Counted from the stretch's first letter, positions 37,114-46,966 are shown. The stretch is DNA of 64,000 bases from Methylomusa anaerophila (GCF_003966895.1 NZ_AP018449.1:3241501-3305500); one strand, 5' to 3'. The notes: generated from the sequence alone by a model not told the origin. Program-made: numbers and translations.

Positions 37114-38141
37114 TGTCCTTGGCTGAAGCATTGGATTTGTTAAATGGCGCCGACATCCTGGAGTTAGGGCGGGCGGCGGACACTGTTCGCTACCGGATTC
37201 ACCCGGAAAATGTGGTTACCTTTATCATTGACCGTAATATCAATTATACCAACATATGCAAAAGTGAATGCAAATTTTGCGCCTTTTATCGTCCGGCATA
37301 TCACCGGGACGGCTATGTGTTATCTTATGACGATATCCTTAATAAAATTAGAGAAACCGTTGCTGCCGGCGGTACACAAATCATGTTGCAGGGCGGATTA
37401 AATTCTGAATTGAGTCTTGACTATTACCTAAATTTGCTTAAACTTATAAAAAAGCACTATTCCATTTCCATTACTATCCATTCCTTTTCTCCTGCTGAAA
37501 TACAATTCATGGCCAAGCAGGCAGGAATTTCCCTTAAAGAGACCTTGCTTAAATTAAAGAGTGCGGGTTTGGATTCTCTTCCCGGCGGTGGGGCTGAAAT
37601 TTTGGTGGACGAGGTTAGAAGACGGGTAAGCCCAAAGAAGATCAGCGCTGCTGATTGGCTGGAGGTTATGCGGCAAGCCCACGGGGTTGGGTTGAAAGCT
37701 ACTGCGACTATGGTAATCGGTATGGGAGAAAGTTTTAAAGACAGATTGGAACATATGGAAAAGATACGCGCGCTGCAGGAAGAAACCGGCGGTTTTCGCG
37801 CTTTCATCATGTGGTCCTATCAACCGGGAAATACTCAGCTCGGCGGCGAGAAGATCTCAGCCTGGGACTATTTAAGAACTCTGGCTGTTGCCCGGCTTTA
37901 TTTGCATAATATAGAGCATATTCAGGGTTCGTGGGTTACACAGGGTCAAAACATAGGCCAACTGACTTTGGCGTTTGGCGCCGATGACCTTGGCAGCATT
38001 ATGCTGGAAGAAAATGTTGTACGGGCGGCAGGCACTGCTTACGAAATGTCTGTCAACAAGATGCTGGGGATGATTCGGGCGGCAGGAAAAATTCCGGCCC
38101 AGCGAGATACAGAATACAATATTATTAAACGCTTTGAGTAA
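37110..38141 (+). CDS. mqnC: Dehypoxanthine futalosine cyclase MqnC (radical SAM)
   Basis: A 343-residue radical-SAM enzyme that cyclises dehypoxanthine futalosine. The CxxxCxxC motif is 'CKSECKFC' near residue 52; 'QGGLNSEL', 'LPGGGAEILVDEVR' and 'WSYQPGNTQLGG' are typical. mqnD and any mqnB/MTAN gene are not in the window. Confidence 0.94.
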   Translation: MMSLAEALDLLNGADILELGRAADTVRYRIHPENVVTFIIDRNINYTNICKSECKFCAFYRPAYHRDGYVLSYDDILNKIRETVAAGGTQIMLQGGLNSELSLDYYLNLLKLIKKHYSISITIHSFSPAEIQFMAKQAGISLKETLLKLKSAGLDSLPGGGAEILVDEVRRRVSPKKISAADWLEVMRQAHGVGLKATATMVIGMGESFKDRLEHMEKIRALQEETGGFRAFIMWSYQPGNTQLGGEKISAWDYLRTLAVARLYLHNIEHIQGSWVTQGQNIGQLTLAFGADDLGSIMLEENVVRAAGTAYEMSVNKMLGMIRAAGKIPAQRDTEYNIIKRFE

Positions 38142-38192
38142 TAAGTTACTGCGGTACGAAAGACTGGCAGTCCTGGATTGGGAGGAATGGTG

Positions 38193-39014
38193 ATGGATCT
38201 AGATAAAACCGAATTTGCCGTTATCGGTGGTTCCGGTACGTTGTCTGGCAATTTTCCTTTGGGTGTGGACGACACGGGAATTGAGCTTCTTGGGGAAAAT
38301 CTCGCAATTGACACGCCCTACGGACGCAGCCCGGCTTTTCGTTTATTTAGCGTGGATGGGCAACGGGTATTAACATGTAAGATGCATGGCTGGCGCAGCG
38401 GGGTAAGCCGGGCCGACGCTTCCCGTCAAATTTTTTGGGTATTTCGTCAAATAGGCGTAAAGCGGATTATCGCTGAAGGTGGCGTTGGATCAGCCAATCA
38501 TCTGTTAGATCCCCGGGATTTTATTATTCCTCACGATTACATTGATCTGTCGTTGCGTAAGGATGTTGGTCTTGAGGGAAAATATCTATTAGTTATGCGG
38601 GAGGCGCTGTGTCCGGAAATACGTTCCGTACTGATTGATACGGTTAAGGAACATTATCACGGACGGGTATTTGCCAGGGGTATATACGCGGTGACCGAAG
38701 GACGTCACTTTGAAAGCCCGGCTGAAGTCGCTATGTTAAAAGGACATGCCGATATTATCGGCCAGAGCTTGTGCCCGGAAGTGTATTTAGCCAGAGAAAT
38801 CGGCGCCTGTTATGCCGGTTTATATTTTGTGGTTAATTACGGCGAAGGTGTGGTCAAAGATTGGTCTCATCAGGAGTTAACCGATATTTTTTTTAATGAC
38901 GCCCCATTAATCAGCAAAATTATCCTGGCCGCTATTCGCAAGCTGTCTCCCAAAGGTAAATGTGGTTGTTCGGCATTGCGTAAAGAGACATTATTAAAGG
39001 AAGTATACAAATAG
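38193..39014 (+). CDS. mtnP: MTA/purine nucleoside phosphorylase-like enzyme
   Basis: A 273-residue PNP_UDP_1/MTAP-family phosphorylase. 'AVIGGSGTL' (phosphate loop), 'HGWRSGVSRADASRQI' and 'ARGIYAVTEGRHFESPAEV' are MTAP-type motifs. ATG 38193 lies 6 bases after GGGAGGA. It is 51 bp after mqnC, so it may act on aminofutalosine or on methylthioadenosine; phosphorolysis would not directly give the free sugar that MqnC needs. A plain salvage role is the alternative. Confidence 0.82.
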   Translation: MDLDKTEFAVIGGSGTLSGNFPLGVDDTGIELLGENLAIDTPYGRSPAFRLFSVDGQRVLTCKMHGWRSGVSRADASRQIFWVFRQIGVKRIIAEGGVGSANHLLDPRDFIIPHDYIDLSLRKDVGLEGKYLLVMREALCPEIRSVLIDTVKEHYHGRVFARGIYAVTEGRHFESPAEVAMLKGHADIIGQSLCPEVYLAREIGACYAGLYFVVNYGEGVVKDWSHQELTDIFFNDAPLISKIILAAIRKLSPKGKCGCSALRKETLLKEVYK

Positions 39015-39049
39015 AGAATATATGTGTATACTCAGGTCATGAATTGTTC

Positions 39050-39078
39050 GAACTGCTTAGAAGGTCTATAAGCAGTTC
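39050..39078. repeat. Minimal derivative of the 120-bp palindrome
   Basis: GAACTGCTTA and TAAGCAGTTC, the exact ends of the 120-bp family, are separated by only 9 bp (GAAGGTCTA). It looks like an internal deletion that kept just the termini. Confidence 0.7.
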
Positions 39079-39122
39079 CCTGCTTATAGGCCAATAGATA
39101 GATATTAATAAGGGGGAATTAT

Positions 39123-40664
39123 ATGCCAGTCAACAAACCGGAAATGGTCCTGGTCATGGATTTCGGCGGACAATATAGTCAGCTAATCGCCAGAAGAATC
39201 AGGGAATGCGGCGTATATTGCGAAATTGTGCCTTTTAATACCAACATCGGGAAAATCCGTCAGATGGCTCCCCGGGGCATTGTATTTTCCGGAGGACCAT
39301 CCAGTGTGTATGGGGAAGGCGCTCCTAAATGCGATCCTGCAATATTCGAGATTGATGTGCCTGTACTGGGAATTTGCTATGGGATGCAGCTGACCGCTCA
39401 TTCTTTAGGTGGGAAAGTAGCCCATGCAACTTCGCGGGAATATGGCAATACGCGCTTATATGTGGATAATCCGGAAGGGCTCTTGGCGGAAATCGGCAGT
39501 GAGACTCAGGTTTGGATGAGTCATGGCGACTACATTACTGAACCGCCGCAGGGCTTTGCGGTTACCGGTCATACCAACAGCAGTCCGGTTGCAGCCATGG
39601 CTAACAACCAGCGCCAAATTTACGGTGTGCAGTTTCACCCCGAAGTCGTACATACTCCCGAGGGTATGAAGATACTGCGGAATTTCTTATTTAATATCTG
39701 CGGTTGCAAGGGTGATTGGAACATGGGATCTTTCGCCGATCAAGCCATCGGGAAAATTCAGCAACAGGTAGGCAATAAACGGGTGCTGTGCGCTTTAAGT
39801 GGTGGGATAGATTCTTCTGTTGCCGCCGTTTTGGTGCATCGGGCAATAGGAGACCAACTGACGTGCGTGTTTGTCAATCATGGCTTTTTGCGTAAAGAAG
39901 AACCGGAACAAGTGGTGAAAACTTTCCGGGACGGCTTTCACATGAACCTGGTGTACGCCGATGCAGTGGCAAGGTTTATGGCCCGTATAGAAGGTATTAC
40001 CGATCCGGAACAAAAACGGAAAATTATCGGGGAAGAATTCATTCGTGTGTTTGAGGCCGAAGCTGCTAAATTAGGTGACATGGATTTTCTTGTTCAAGGC
40101 ACTCTTTACCCGGATGTTATTGAAAGCGGCACAGCTACTGCCGCCGTAATCAAGAGCCACCACAATGTGGGCGGTTTGCCTGAAGATATGAAGTTTGAAC
40201 TGGTTGAGCCTTTACGTGACTTGTTTAAAGATGAAGTTCGGGCACTGGCCCGGGAACTGAACCTGCCGGAAGATATTGTTTGGCGTCAGCCTTTTCCTGG
40301 TCCGGGATTAGCCATTAGAATCATTGGTGAGGTTACTGCCGAGCGTCTTGAGATTTTACGGGAAGCCGACTCAATCGTATATCAGGAGATTAAAATTGCC
40401 GGTCTTTACCGGAAGGTATGGCAATCTTTTGCTGTTTTACCAGCTATGAAGAGTGTTGGAGTTATGGGAGACGAACGAACTTACGCCTATACGATTGGAC
40501 TCAGGATTGTCGAAAGTGAGGATGGCATGACTGCCGACTGGGTGCGCCTCCCGTATGAAGTACTGGATAATATCTCCCGGAGAATTGTCAATGAAGTGAA
40601 GGGAGTAAACCGTGTAGTTTATGATATCACTTCGAAACCCCCAGCCACAATTGAATGGGAGTAG
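39123..40664 (+). CDS. guaA: GMP synthase (glutamine-hydrolysing)
   Basis: A 513-residue enzyme that aminates XMP to GMP. The class I glutaminase domain (~8-200) has the nucleophile Cys of 'GICYGMQL' and 'GVQFHPEV'; the ATP pyrophosphatase domain has '[12 protein letters not shown]'; the dimerisation domain ends '[10 protein letters not shown]'. ATG follows AAGGGGGA. A terminator follows at 40727. Confidence 0.97.
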   Translation: MPVNKPEMVLVMDFGGQYSQLIARRIRECGVYCEIVPFNTNIGKIRQMAPRGIVFSGGPSSVYGEGAPKCDPAIFEIDVPVLGICYGMQLTAHSLGGKVAHATSREYGNTRLYVDNPEGLLAEIGSETQVWMSHGDYITEPPQGFAVTGHTNSSPVAAMANNQRQIYGVQFHPEVVHTPEGMKILRNFLFNICGCKGDWNMGSFADQAIGKIQQQVGNKRVLCALSGGIDSSVAAVLVHRAIGDQLTCVFVNHGFLRKEEPEQVVKTFRDGFHMNLVYADAVARFMARIEGITDPEQKRKIIGEEFIRVFEAEAAKLGDMDFLVQGTLYPDVIESGTATAAVIKSHHNVGGLPEDMKFELVEPLRDLFKDEVRALARELNLPEDIVWRQPFPGPGLAIRIIGEVTAERLEILREADSIVYQEIKIAGLYRKVWQSFAVLPAMKSVGVMGDERTYAYTIGLRIVESEDGMTADWVRLPYEVLDNISRRIVNEVKGVNRVVYDITSKPPATIEWE

Positions 40665-40726
40665 TGAACTCGTACTTACGGCAGCGGGTGTCTTCGAAAT
40701 TGAATAATAGTAATCAAAAAAAATCC

Positions 40727-40767
40727 ATCAAACAAATAACAAATTATGTTGTTTGATGATTTTTTTA
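40727..40767 (+). terminator. Terminator after guaA
   Basis: ATCAAACAA and TTGTTTGAT flank a 13-nt loop and are followed by seven T residues. The rest of 40665-41022 is AT-rich without a clear gene. Confidence 0.75.
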
Positions 40768-41022
40768 TTTCTCTTTTTTCTCTTTTTTAGCAGGAGTAAT
40801 AACTTGATTGTCGAAAATTATGTTACAGAAACGGAAGAAATTTAATATATAGGCTAGCCTGCATAATGAAATAGTATTACTTATTGACTCTTGGAAGTGT
40901 ACTATTGGCGAGCTGTAGCGAGAATAGTTTACATTAATATAATATCATCCAGGAGAGGTATTTTTTGGATATGAAAGAATAATATATAAATACTGGATTA
41001 TTATCCGAGAGGAGGAACTAAC

Positions 41023-41856
41023 ATCCAATTAGGCGCAAACCCTTCAGCAACAGTATTTGTGATGTCTGATTCCATTGGTGAAACTGGAGAATTGGTGGTA
41101 AAAGCTGCCGCCAGTCAATTTGATTCTACTCGTATTGAAGTTAGACGCAAACATAACTTGAGTTCAGTTCAAGAAGTTACCCAAGCATTAAAACAGGCGG
41201 CAGAATGCCGGGCGGCTGTGGTCTACACTTTGGCACGCCCTGATTTAAAACGGCATTTGGAATCCGAAGCGAAAAAGCTGGGTTTGGTTACTGTTGACGT
41301 TATGTGTCCGGTAATTGAGGCCTTGGCTAAAGTGACCGGGCAAACACCTAAATATGAACCCGGCCTTATCCGCAAAGTAGATAAAGCTTATTTTTCTAAA
41401 GTGGAGGCTATTGAGTTTGCCGTTAAATTTGACGACGGCAAGGATCCTCGCGGCTTGCTGAAAGCCGATGTAGTAGTAATAGGAGTTTCCCGGACGTCTA
41501 AGACCCCTTTATGTATGTATCTTGCCCATAAGGGGATTAAGGCAGCCAATGTTCCCCTGGTTCTTGAAACGCTACCGCCAGATGAGCTTTTTCAAATTCC
41601 CGCCAATAAAGTGGTGGGACTAACCATCAAACCGGCAAACTTGCAGGAGATTAGGAAACAGCGGCTTAAACTTATGGGTTTGCCGCCTACTACAGATTAT
41701 GTCAATATGGAAAGGCTGTTGGCGGAATTTGAATATTCCTCTTCGGTTATGCGTAAAGTCGGTTGCGCCGTGATTGATGTAACCAATAGGGCAGTTGAGG
41801 AAACAGCCGCCAACGTTTTGGATATATACCAGAAAGGAGTTAGATTCAATGCCTAA
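41023..41856 (+). CDS. PPDK regulatory protein (kinase/pyrophosphorylase), apparent ATC start
   Basis: A DUF299/PSRP-family enzyme that inactivates PPDK by ADP-dependent phosphorylation and reactivates it by phosphorolysis. 'VFVMSDSIGETGE' is the family N-terminus and 'GVSRTSKTPLCMYL' its P-loop. The first ordinary in-frame start, GTG 41059, falls inside the conserved first strand. ATC 41023, 7 bases after GGAGG, is in frame and fits much better, giving 277 residues. It overlaps ppdK by 8 bp, its target enzyme. Confidence 0.9.
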   Translation: MQLGANPSATVFVMSDSIGETGELVVKAAASQFDSTRIEVRRKHNLSSVQEVTQALKQAAECRAAVVYTLARPDLKRHLESEAKKLGLVTVDVMCPVIEALAKVTGQTPKYEPGLIRKVDKAYFSKVEAIEFAVKFDDGKDPRGLLKADVVVIGVSRTSKTPLCMYLAHKGIKAANVPLVLETLPPDELFQIPANKVVGLTIKPANLQEIRKQRLKLMGLPPTTDYVNMERLLAEFEYSSSVMRKVGCAVIDVTNRAVEETAANVLDIYQKGVRFNA

Positions 41857-44506
41857 ATATGTATACCTTTTCAAAGAGGGACGCGCTGATATGCGTGCTC
41901 TCTTGGGCGGGAAAGGCGCTAATCTTGCCGAAATGACCAATATTGGTCTTCCTGTACCGCCGGGAATGACAATTAGCACTGAAGCTTGTAAAGAGTATTA
42001 CCACATAGGTGGTAAGATGCCGGCAGGGATAATGGATGAAGTTAAGCAATACTTGACTACGGTGGAGGAACAGACTGGTAAAAAATTTGGTGATCTTTCT
42101 AATCCGCTATTAGTATCTGTCCGTTCCGGCGCCATGTTCTCCATGCCCGGCATGATGGACACAATTTTGAATCTTGGCCTGAATGAACAAACGGTTCAGT
42201 CTTTGGCCAGCAATACCGACAATTTGAGATTTGCTTACGATGCCTTCCGGCGTTTCATTCAAATGTTTGGCGACGTGGTATTAGAGCTTCCTAAACATGA
42301 ATTCGAAAACCTGTTGCACCGGCAAAAAGAGGAGCAGGGTGTTACATACGACCAGGAGTTGACCTCCGAATCCCTGCGAAAAGTGATCAATAACTATAAA
42401 GAAATGATTGAAAGTGAGACAGGCCATCCTTTTCCCGAAGACCCCATGGTTCAGCTTACCATGGCGATTGAAGCCGTGTTCCGCTCTTGGAACAATGACC
42501 GGGCTATCATATACCGTAATCTTAATAAAATTCCTCACGATCTTGGTACTGCTGTGAATGTCCAGTCCATGGTCTTCGGGAATATGGGCAACGATTCCGG
42601 CACCGGCGTAGCATTTACCCGTAATCCGTCTACCGGTGAGAATGTTTTGTATGGAGAGTTTTTGACAAATGCCCAGGGTGAGGATGTAGTCGCCGGTATT
42701 CGTACTCCCCGTCCTATAGCTCAACTTAAGGAAGAAATGCCGGTAATATATGACCAGTTCGAAAAAATTGCCGATCTCCTGGAACGCCATTATAAGAATA
42801 TGCAGGATATTGAATTCACTATTGAGCGTGGCAGGCTTTACATTCTCCAAACCCGCAACGGCAAGCGCACTGCTCAGGCCAGTGTGCGTGTCGCCTATGA
42901 GATGGCTAAGGAAGGTTTGATTACCAAACAGGCAGCATTGCTGTTAGTCGAGCCGAATCAGCTGGATCAACTGCTGCATCGCCAGATCGACAGCGGGGCT
43001 AAATTAAATGTGATTGCGAAAGGTCTGCCGGCTTCTCCGGGAGCGGCTTCCGGCAAAGTTGTTTTTGACTCCGATGAAGCCGAACGTATGGGTAAGACCG
43101 GGGCCAAAGTTCTCCTGGTCCGTATGGAAACTACTCCGGATGACATCCATGGCATTGTAGCTGCTCAGGGCATCTTAACCAGCCGCGGCGGTATGACCAG
43201 CCATGCTGCTGTAGTTGCACGCGGCATGGGAAAACCATGTGTCTGCGGTTGTGAACCAATCAGAATCGACTACGCTAAAGAAGAATTTACTGTCGGTCAA
43301 CTGACTGTTAAAAAAGGCGACATTATTTCCATTGACGGCTCCTCCGGTCAGGTTATTTTAGGCGAAGTGCCAATGAAGGAGCCGGAAATTTCCTCGGAAT
43401 ACAGTATAGTGTTGTCTTGGGCTGACGAATATAAACGTCTTGAAGTACGGGCTAACGCCGATACCCCGGAAGATGCAAAAAAAGCCAGGGAATTCGGTGC
43501 CACCGGCATAGGCCTTACCAGGACAGAGCACATGTTCATGGGTCAAGAACGCTTACCGTTTGTGCAGCAAATGATTTTAGCCGAAACATTGGAAGAACGG
43601 CTGGAAGCACTGTCACATCTTTTGCCAATGCAACAAGGCGACTTTTACGGAATTTTGAAAGCAATGGAAGGATATCCGGTTTGTATTCGTTTGTTGGATC
43701 CCCCACTGCATGAATTTCTGCCCAGCCAGGAAGAACTGCTGATTGAGACAACCGAACTTAAAATAACCGGTAAAGATCCCAAACTGTTGGCAGAGAAGCA
43801 GCAGCTTCTAAAAAAAGTGCGTGCGCTTCATGAGTTTAACCCAATGCTGGGACACCGGGGATGTCGCCTGGGTATTACCTTCCCGGAAATATATGAGATG
43901 CAGATTCAAGCCATCTTTAACGCAACAGTTGAGCTTACCAAGGAAGGATATAATGTTTTGCCGGAAGTAGAGATACCGTTGACAATTGATGTCAACGAAA
44001 TGAAGATATTTAAAGAAAAAATTGTAGCAATTGCGGAAGCGGCAATGTCTGCCGCTAACGCCAAATTCCACTACAGCGTGGGGACCATGATTGAATTGCC
44101 GCGGGCGGCTCTTTTAGCTGACGAACTGGCCGAGTATAGTGAATTCTTTAGTTTTGGCACTAATGATCTGACGCAAACGACTTTCGGCTTCAGCCGGGAT
44201 GATGCGGAGGGCAAGTTCTTGCCGAACTACGTGGAACGTAAAATTCTCAAAGAAAATCCGTTCATCGTTCTTGATCAAAAAGGCGTAGGAAAACTTATGC
44301 GTATAGCAGTTGAAGGCGGGCGCAAAGCACGTCCCGGGTTATTGATAGGCATATGTGGTGAGCACGGTGGTGAGCCCAGCTCGGTAGCGTTTTGCCATCA
44401 GATCGGACTTGATTTTGTAAGTTGTTCTCCCTATCGCGTACCGCTGGCCAGATTGGCTGCCGCCCAGGCTGCCATCACTGATCACGAGATTATTGGTACC
44501 AGATAA
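41849..44506 (+). CDS. ppdK: Pyruvate, phosphate dikinase
   Basis: An 885-residue enzyme interconverting pyruvate, ATP and phosphate with PEP, AMP and PPi; in anaerobes it serves glycolysis or gluconeogenesis. The N-terminal ATP-grasp begins 'GGKGANLAEMTNIGLPVPPG' (seen whole), the swivel His domain has 'GGMTSHAAVVARGMG', and the PEP-binding barrel ends with the catalytic Cys of 'ICGEHGGEP'. ATG 41849 follows AAAGGAG. It is paired with its regulator gene. Confidence 0.97.
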   Translation: MPKYVYLFKEGRADMRALLGGKGANLAEMTNIGLPVPPGMTISTEACKEYYHIGGKMPAGIMDEVKQYLTTVEEQTGKKFGDLSNPLLVSVRSGAMFSMPGMMDTILNLGLNEQTVQSLASNTDNLRFAYDAFRRFIQMFGDVVLELPKHEFENLLHRQKEEQGVTYDQELTSESLRKVINNYKEMIESETGHPFPEDPMVQLTMAIEAVFRSWNNDRAIIYRNLNKIPHDLGTAVNVQSMVFGNMGNDSGTGVAFTRNPSTGENVLYGEFLTNAQGEDVVAGIRTPRPIAQLKEEMPVIYDQFEKIADLLERHYKNMQDIEFTIERGRLYILQTRNGKRTAQASVRVAYEMAKEGLITKQAALLLVEPNQLDQLLHRQIDSGAKLNVIAKGLPASPGAASGKVVFDSDEAERMGKTGAKVLLVRMETTPDDIHGIVAAQGILTSRGGMTSHAAVVARGMGKPCVCGCEPIRIDYAKEEFTVGQLTVKKGDIISIDGSSGQVILGEVPMKEPEISSEYSIVLSWADEYKRLEVRANADTPEDAKKAREFGATGIGLTRTEHMFMGQERLPFVQQMILAETLEERLEALSHLLPMQQGDFYGILKAMEGYPVCIRLLDPPLHEFLPSQEELLIETTELKITGKDPKLLAEKQQLLKKVRALHEFNPMLGHRGCRLGITFPEIYEMQIQAIFNATVELTKEGYNVLPEVEIPLTIDVNEMKIFKEKIVAIAEAAMSAANAKFHYSVGTMIELPRAALLADELAEYSEFFSFGTNDLTQTTFGFSRDDAEGKFLPNYVERKILKENPFIVLDQKGVGKLMRIAVEGGRKARPGLLIGICGEHGGEPSSVAFCHQIGLDFVSCSPYRVPLARLAAAQAAITDHEIIGTR

Positions 44507-44523
44507 GAGCGTAAAAGGATGGC

Positions 44524-44552
44524 GGCACAGAGATACTTCTCTGTGCCTTCTG
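44524..44552 (+). terminator. Terminator after ppdK
   Basis: GGCACAGAG and CTCTGTGCC form a perfect stem with a 6-nt loop; a T-containing tail follows. Confidence 0.65.
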
Positions 44553-44602
44553 TCTTATACGGTATAAAAAGGTTTTTTCAGGCGGTGCCCGAAACTAGCC
44601 AA

Positions 44603-44803
44603 CTAATCGCCTGAGGTTGCATTCAAGATCGCAGCAATAGCTTGGGCCACGGAGGCAATTATAGTGGCATCCGGCTCGGCCTTGTTAGCTTCCTCTTCAT
44701 TAATTCTTTCAAGCAACTGCAGTGTTCTGACGGCAAATATCACTCTGGTTAATTGATAGTTGGCAACCAGTTTTTCGAAATTATTATTCGTAAAACCATG
44801 CAA
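44603..44803 (-). CDS. Small hypothetical protein, 66 aa
   Basis: A minus-strand ORF with a good GGAAGGAGG site 7 bases before TTG 44803. The product has a helical, leucine-rich middle ('LTRVIFAVRTLQLLERIN') and an Ala-rich C-terminus. I do not recognise a family. It is convergent with ppdK. Confidence 0.55.
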   Translation of the reverse strand: MHGFTNNNFEKLVANYQLTRVIFAVRTLQLLERINEEEANKAEPDATIIASVAQAIAAILNATSGD

Positions 44804-44951
44804 CCTGTTTCCTCCTTCCAATATATTCTCCCTATATATTGGCTATAAATGGTCAAATGCAAAGTGGATGGTTTTCCTGAATTCTTTAACGCGTTCCATA
44901 TAGTATTAATAATATGGGTTAGAATGCTCCGGCATGACAAATTTGGTAATA

Positions 44952-45113
44952 GTGTCTTGACCACATTATCTTTTTAGTTTGATGACGGACAAAATGGCAA
45001 ATGGCGGCGTCAGCCCCTCCTAGCAGACCCCTTCCAGTATGCGTCGTCGGGTCTTCCTTGCCCTTTGCCATTTTGTCTCGCCCTAAAACTAAAATATAAC
45101 ATGGTCAAGTCAC
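44952..45113. repeat. 162-bp imperfect palindromic element
   Basis: The ends GTGTCTTGACCA and TGGTCAAGTCAC are inverted, and inside them TTTTTAGTTT/AAACTAAAA and GACAAAATGGCAAA/TTTGCCATTTTGTC also pair. The ~60-bp centre is G+C-rich and not related to the 120-bp family. No coding capacity. It lies in the 480-bp gap 44804-45282 and looks like a MITE or IS remnant. Confidence 0.6.
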
Positions 45114-45282
45114 TAGCGTATATAAATCTAACAATTTTACTTCAAATAGCAGGAATGGTTAAATTTATGTTGAATAAAAAAAGCTTAATGCTATACTAGC
45201 TCGGAAAGGAGGAAAGAACTAAGGAGCTCTGTTATAGAGCGGCCCGAGAGGGCAATCTGATCTGTGAGAGGAGAGATAAAAC

Positions 45283-46653
45283 GTGCTTGAGAAATTATTT
45301 GGTCTTAGTACGCGTAAGACTGACGTTCGAACCGAGGTCATGGCCGGTATTACCACTTTTATGACCATGGCGTATATCCTGTTTGTAAATCCGAGTATTC
45401 TCGGGGCTGCCGGCATGGATAAAAATGCCGTTCTGTTAGCCACCGCAATTGGCGCCGGTATTGTCACTATCGCCATGGGCCTTTTTGTTAACTATCCCAT
45501 TGCTCTTGCCCCCGGTATGGGCCTCAATGCCTTTTATGCCTTTACTGTTGTCATCGGCATGGGTGTTTCTTGGCAAGTGGCTTTAGGCGCCGTATTTATT
45601 TCCGGTCTAATTTTTATCATACTTACTGTTACTCAAATACGCCAGTTGCTGGTGGAAGGCATACCTTCCTCCCTAAAGCATGCGATTACGGTTGGTATTG
45701 GGTTGTTTATAACCATTATCGGTCTAAAACTTTCCGGAATCATGGCGATCAGACTTTCCTTGATTCCCCCTACTTTAGAGAAAATAATTGCGGCTAAGGG
45801 CAATGGCACACCCCTGCCTTTTGAAACAATCATTGAAATGGGTAACCTGTTTCATTCGGAGGTGCTGCTCGCCGTATTTGGCTTAATATTGATCGGTATT
45901 CTGATGGCGCGTCAGATTAAAGGTTCTATACTTATCGGTATTCTTACAACAACTGTTATTGGCATCATTACAGGAGTAGTCAACGTTCCCCAAGGGTTTT
46001 CTCCTGTTAAAATTCCTGACTTCAGTAATAACGCATTTTTGGCTTTAGATATCATGGGGGCTATTAATATGGGCCTGCTGACAATCATCTTTACTTTCAC
46101 TTTTGTTGAACTGTTCGATACTATGGGAACATTAGTCGGAACCGCTACCAAGGCCGGCTTAGTCGACAAAAGCGGTAAATTCCCCGGTATTGGTAAAGCT
46201 ATGCTGGTTGACGCGACCGGTGTAAGCTTTGGCGCGCTGCTGGGCACAAGCACAATTACCGCCTATATCGAAAGCGCTGCCGGGATTGGGGCTGGCGGGC
46301 GCACGGGTCTTACGGCGGTAGTATGCGGTATACTGTTTATCTTGGCACTGTTCTTCACTCCTTTGGCCCAGCTGATTCCTGATGCTGCCACTGCGCCGGC
46401 GCTCATCATCGTCGGTGTTCTGATGATGGAATCGGTGCTCCATATAAACTTCGCTGATTTTACCGAAGCCATGCCTGCTTTTTTAACGATTGCTCTTATG
46501 CCATTTACCTATAGCATTGCCAATGGCATATCCGCCGGTCTGGTTTTATACCCGCTACTTAAGTTGGTTACCGGGCGGGGGCGTGACGTTCATTGGATTG
46601 TTTATGTACTAGCCATTTTGGTTGTCTTACGGTTTTTCTTTCTTGCAGAATAG
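45283..46653 (+). CDS. NCS2-family purine permease (AdeP/PbuG-like)
   Basis: A 456-residue membrane transporter, probably for guanine/hypoxanthine or adenine. It starts 'KLFGLSTRKTDVRTEVMAG' and has ~12-13 membrane segments; 'TFMTMAYILFVNP', 'GMGLNAFYAF', 'FVELFDTMGTLVGTA' and 'LGTSTITAYIESAAG' are signatures of the AzgA-like branch. GTG follows GAGAGGAGAG. No purine riboswitch is visible upstream. Confidence 0.93.
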   Translation: MLEKLFGLSTRKTDVRTEVMAGITTFMTMAYILFVNPSILGAAGMDKNAVLLATAIGAGIVTIAMGLFVNYPIALAPGMGLNAFYAFTVVIGMGVSWQVALGAVFISGLIFIILTVTQIRQLLVEGIPSSLKHAITVGIGLFITIIGLKLSGIMAIRLSLIPPTLEKIIAAKGNGTPLPFETIIEMGNLFHSEVLLAVFGLILIGILMARQIKGSILIGILTTTVIGIITGVVNVPQGFSPVKIPDFSNNAFLALDIMGAINMGLLTIIFTFTFVELFDTMGTLVGTATKAGLVDKSGKFPGIGKAMLVDATGVSFGALLGTSTITAYIESAAGIGAGGRTGLTAVVCGILFILALFFTPLAQLIPDAATAPALIIVGVLMMESVLHINFADFTEAMPAFLTIALMPFTYSIANGISAGLVLYPLLKLVTGRGRDVHWIVYVLAILVVLRFFFLAE

Positions 46654-46701
46654 TTTTTAAACAGCCCCGTTATTGGCAAGATGGGGTCTTGCAGCAAATT
46701 A

Positions 46702-46736
46702 GGGGACCGGTGAAACACTGGTCCCTTGATTTTTTC
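46702..46736 (+). terminator. Terminator after the permease gene
   Basis: GGGACCGGTG and CACTGGTCCC form a 10-bp stem with an AAA loop and a following T-run. Confidence 0.85.
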
Positions 46737-46807
46737 AACAAGGTACAAACAGGTAATTTTAGTATTAACATTGCTGTGATTGTTATAGATAATTATGAAG
46801 ATGGTTA

Positions 46808-46836
46808 TTGACATAAAAAATATTTTGTGATATTCT
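46808..46836 (+). promoter_or_regulatory. Promoter of tRNA-Lys
   Basis: TTGACA (46808) and TATTCT (46831) are 17 bp apart, 44 bp before the tRNA. Confidence 0.65.
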
Positions 46837-46879
46837 AAATGAGTTGCCGCTGATTGTGGCATAAATTAATAAAAGATAT

Positions 46880-46955
46880 GACCTACTAGCTCAGTCGGTA
46901 GAGCACCTGACTTTTAATCAGGGTGTCCCGCGTTCGAGTCGCGGGTGGGTCACCA
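46880..46955 (+). tRNA. tRNA-Lys (UUU)
   Basis: A 76-nt cloverleaf: acceptor GACCTAC/GTGGGTC, anticodon loop CTTTTAA with TTT, T-loop TTCGAGT, and an encoded CCA. A hairpin terminator follows at 46967. Confidence 0.97.
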
Positions 46956-46966
46956 GAGGATCCAAG

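Noticed and set aside
45114..45282. Possible purine riboswitch before the NCS2 purine permease
   Set aside because: None of the aptamer core motifs (CTCGTATA, TTTCTACC, GACTACG) is present; only a small GAGCTC hairpin is seen.
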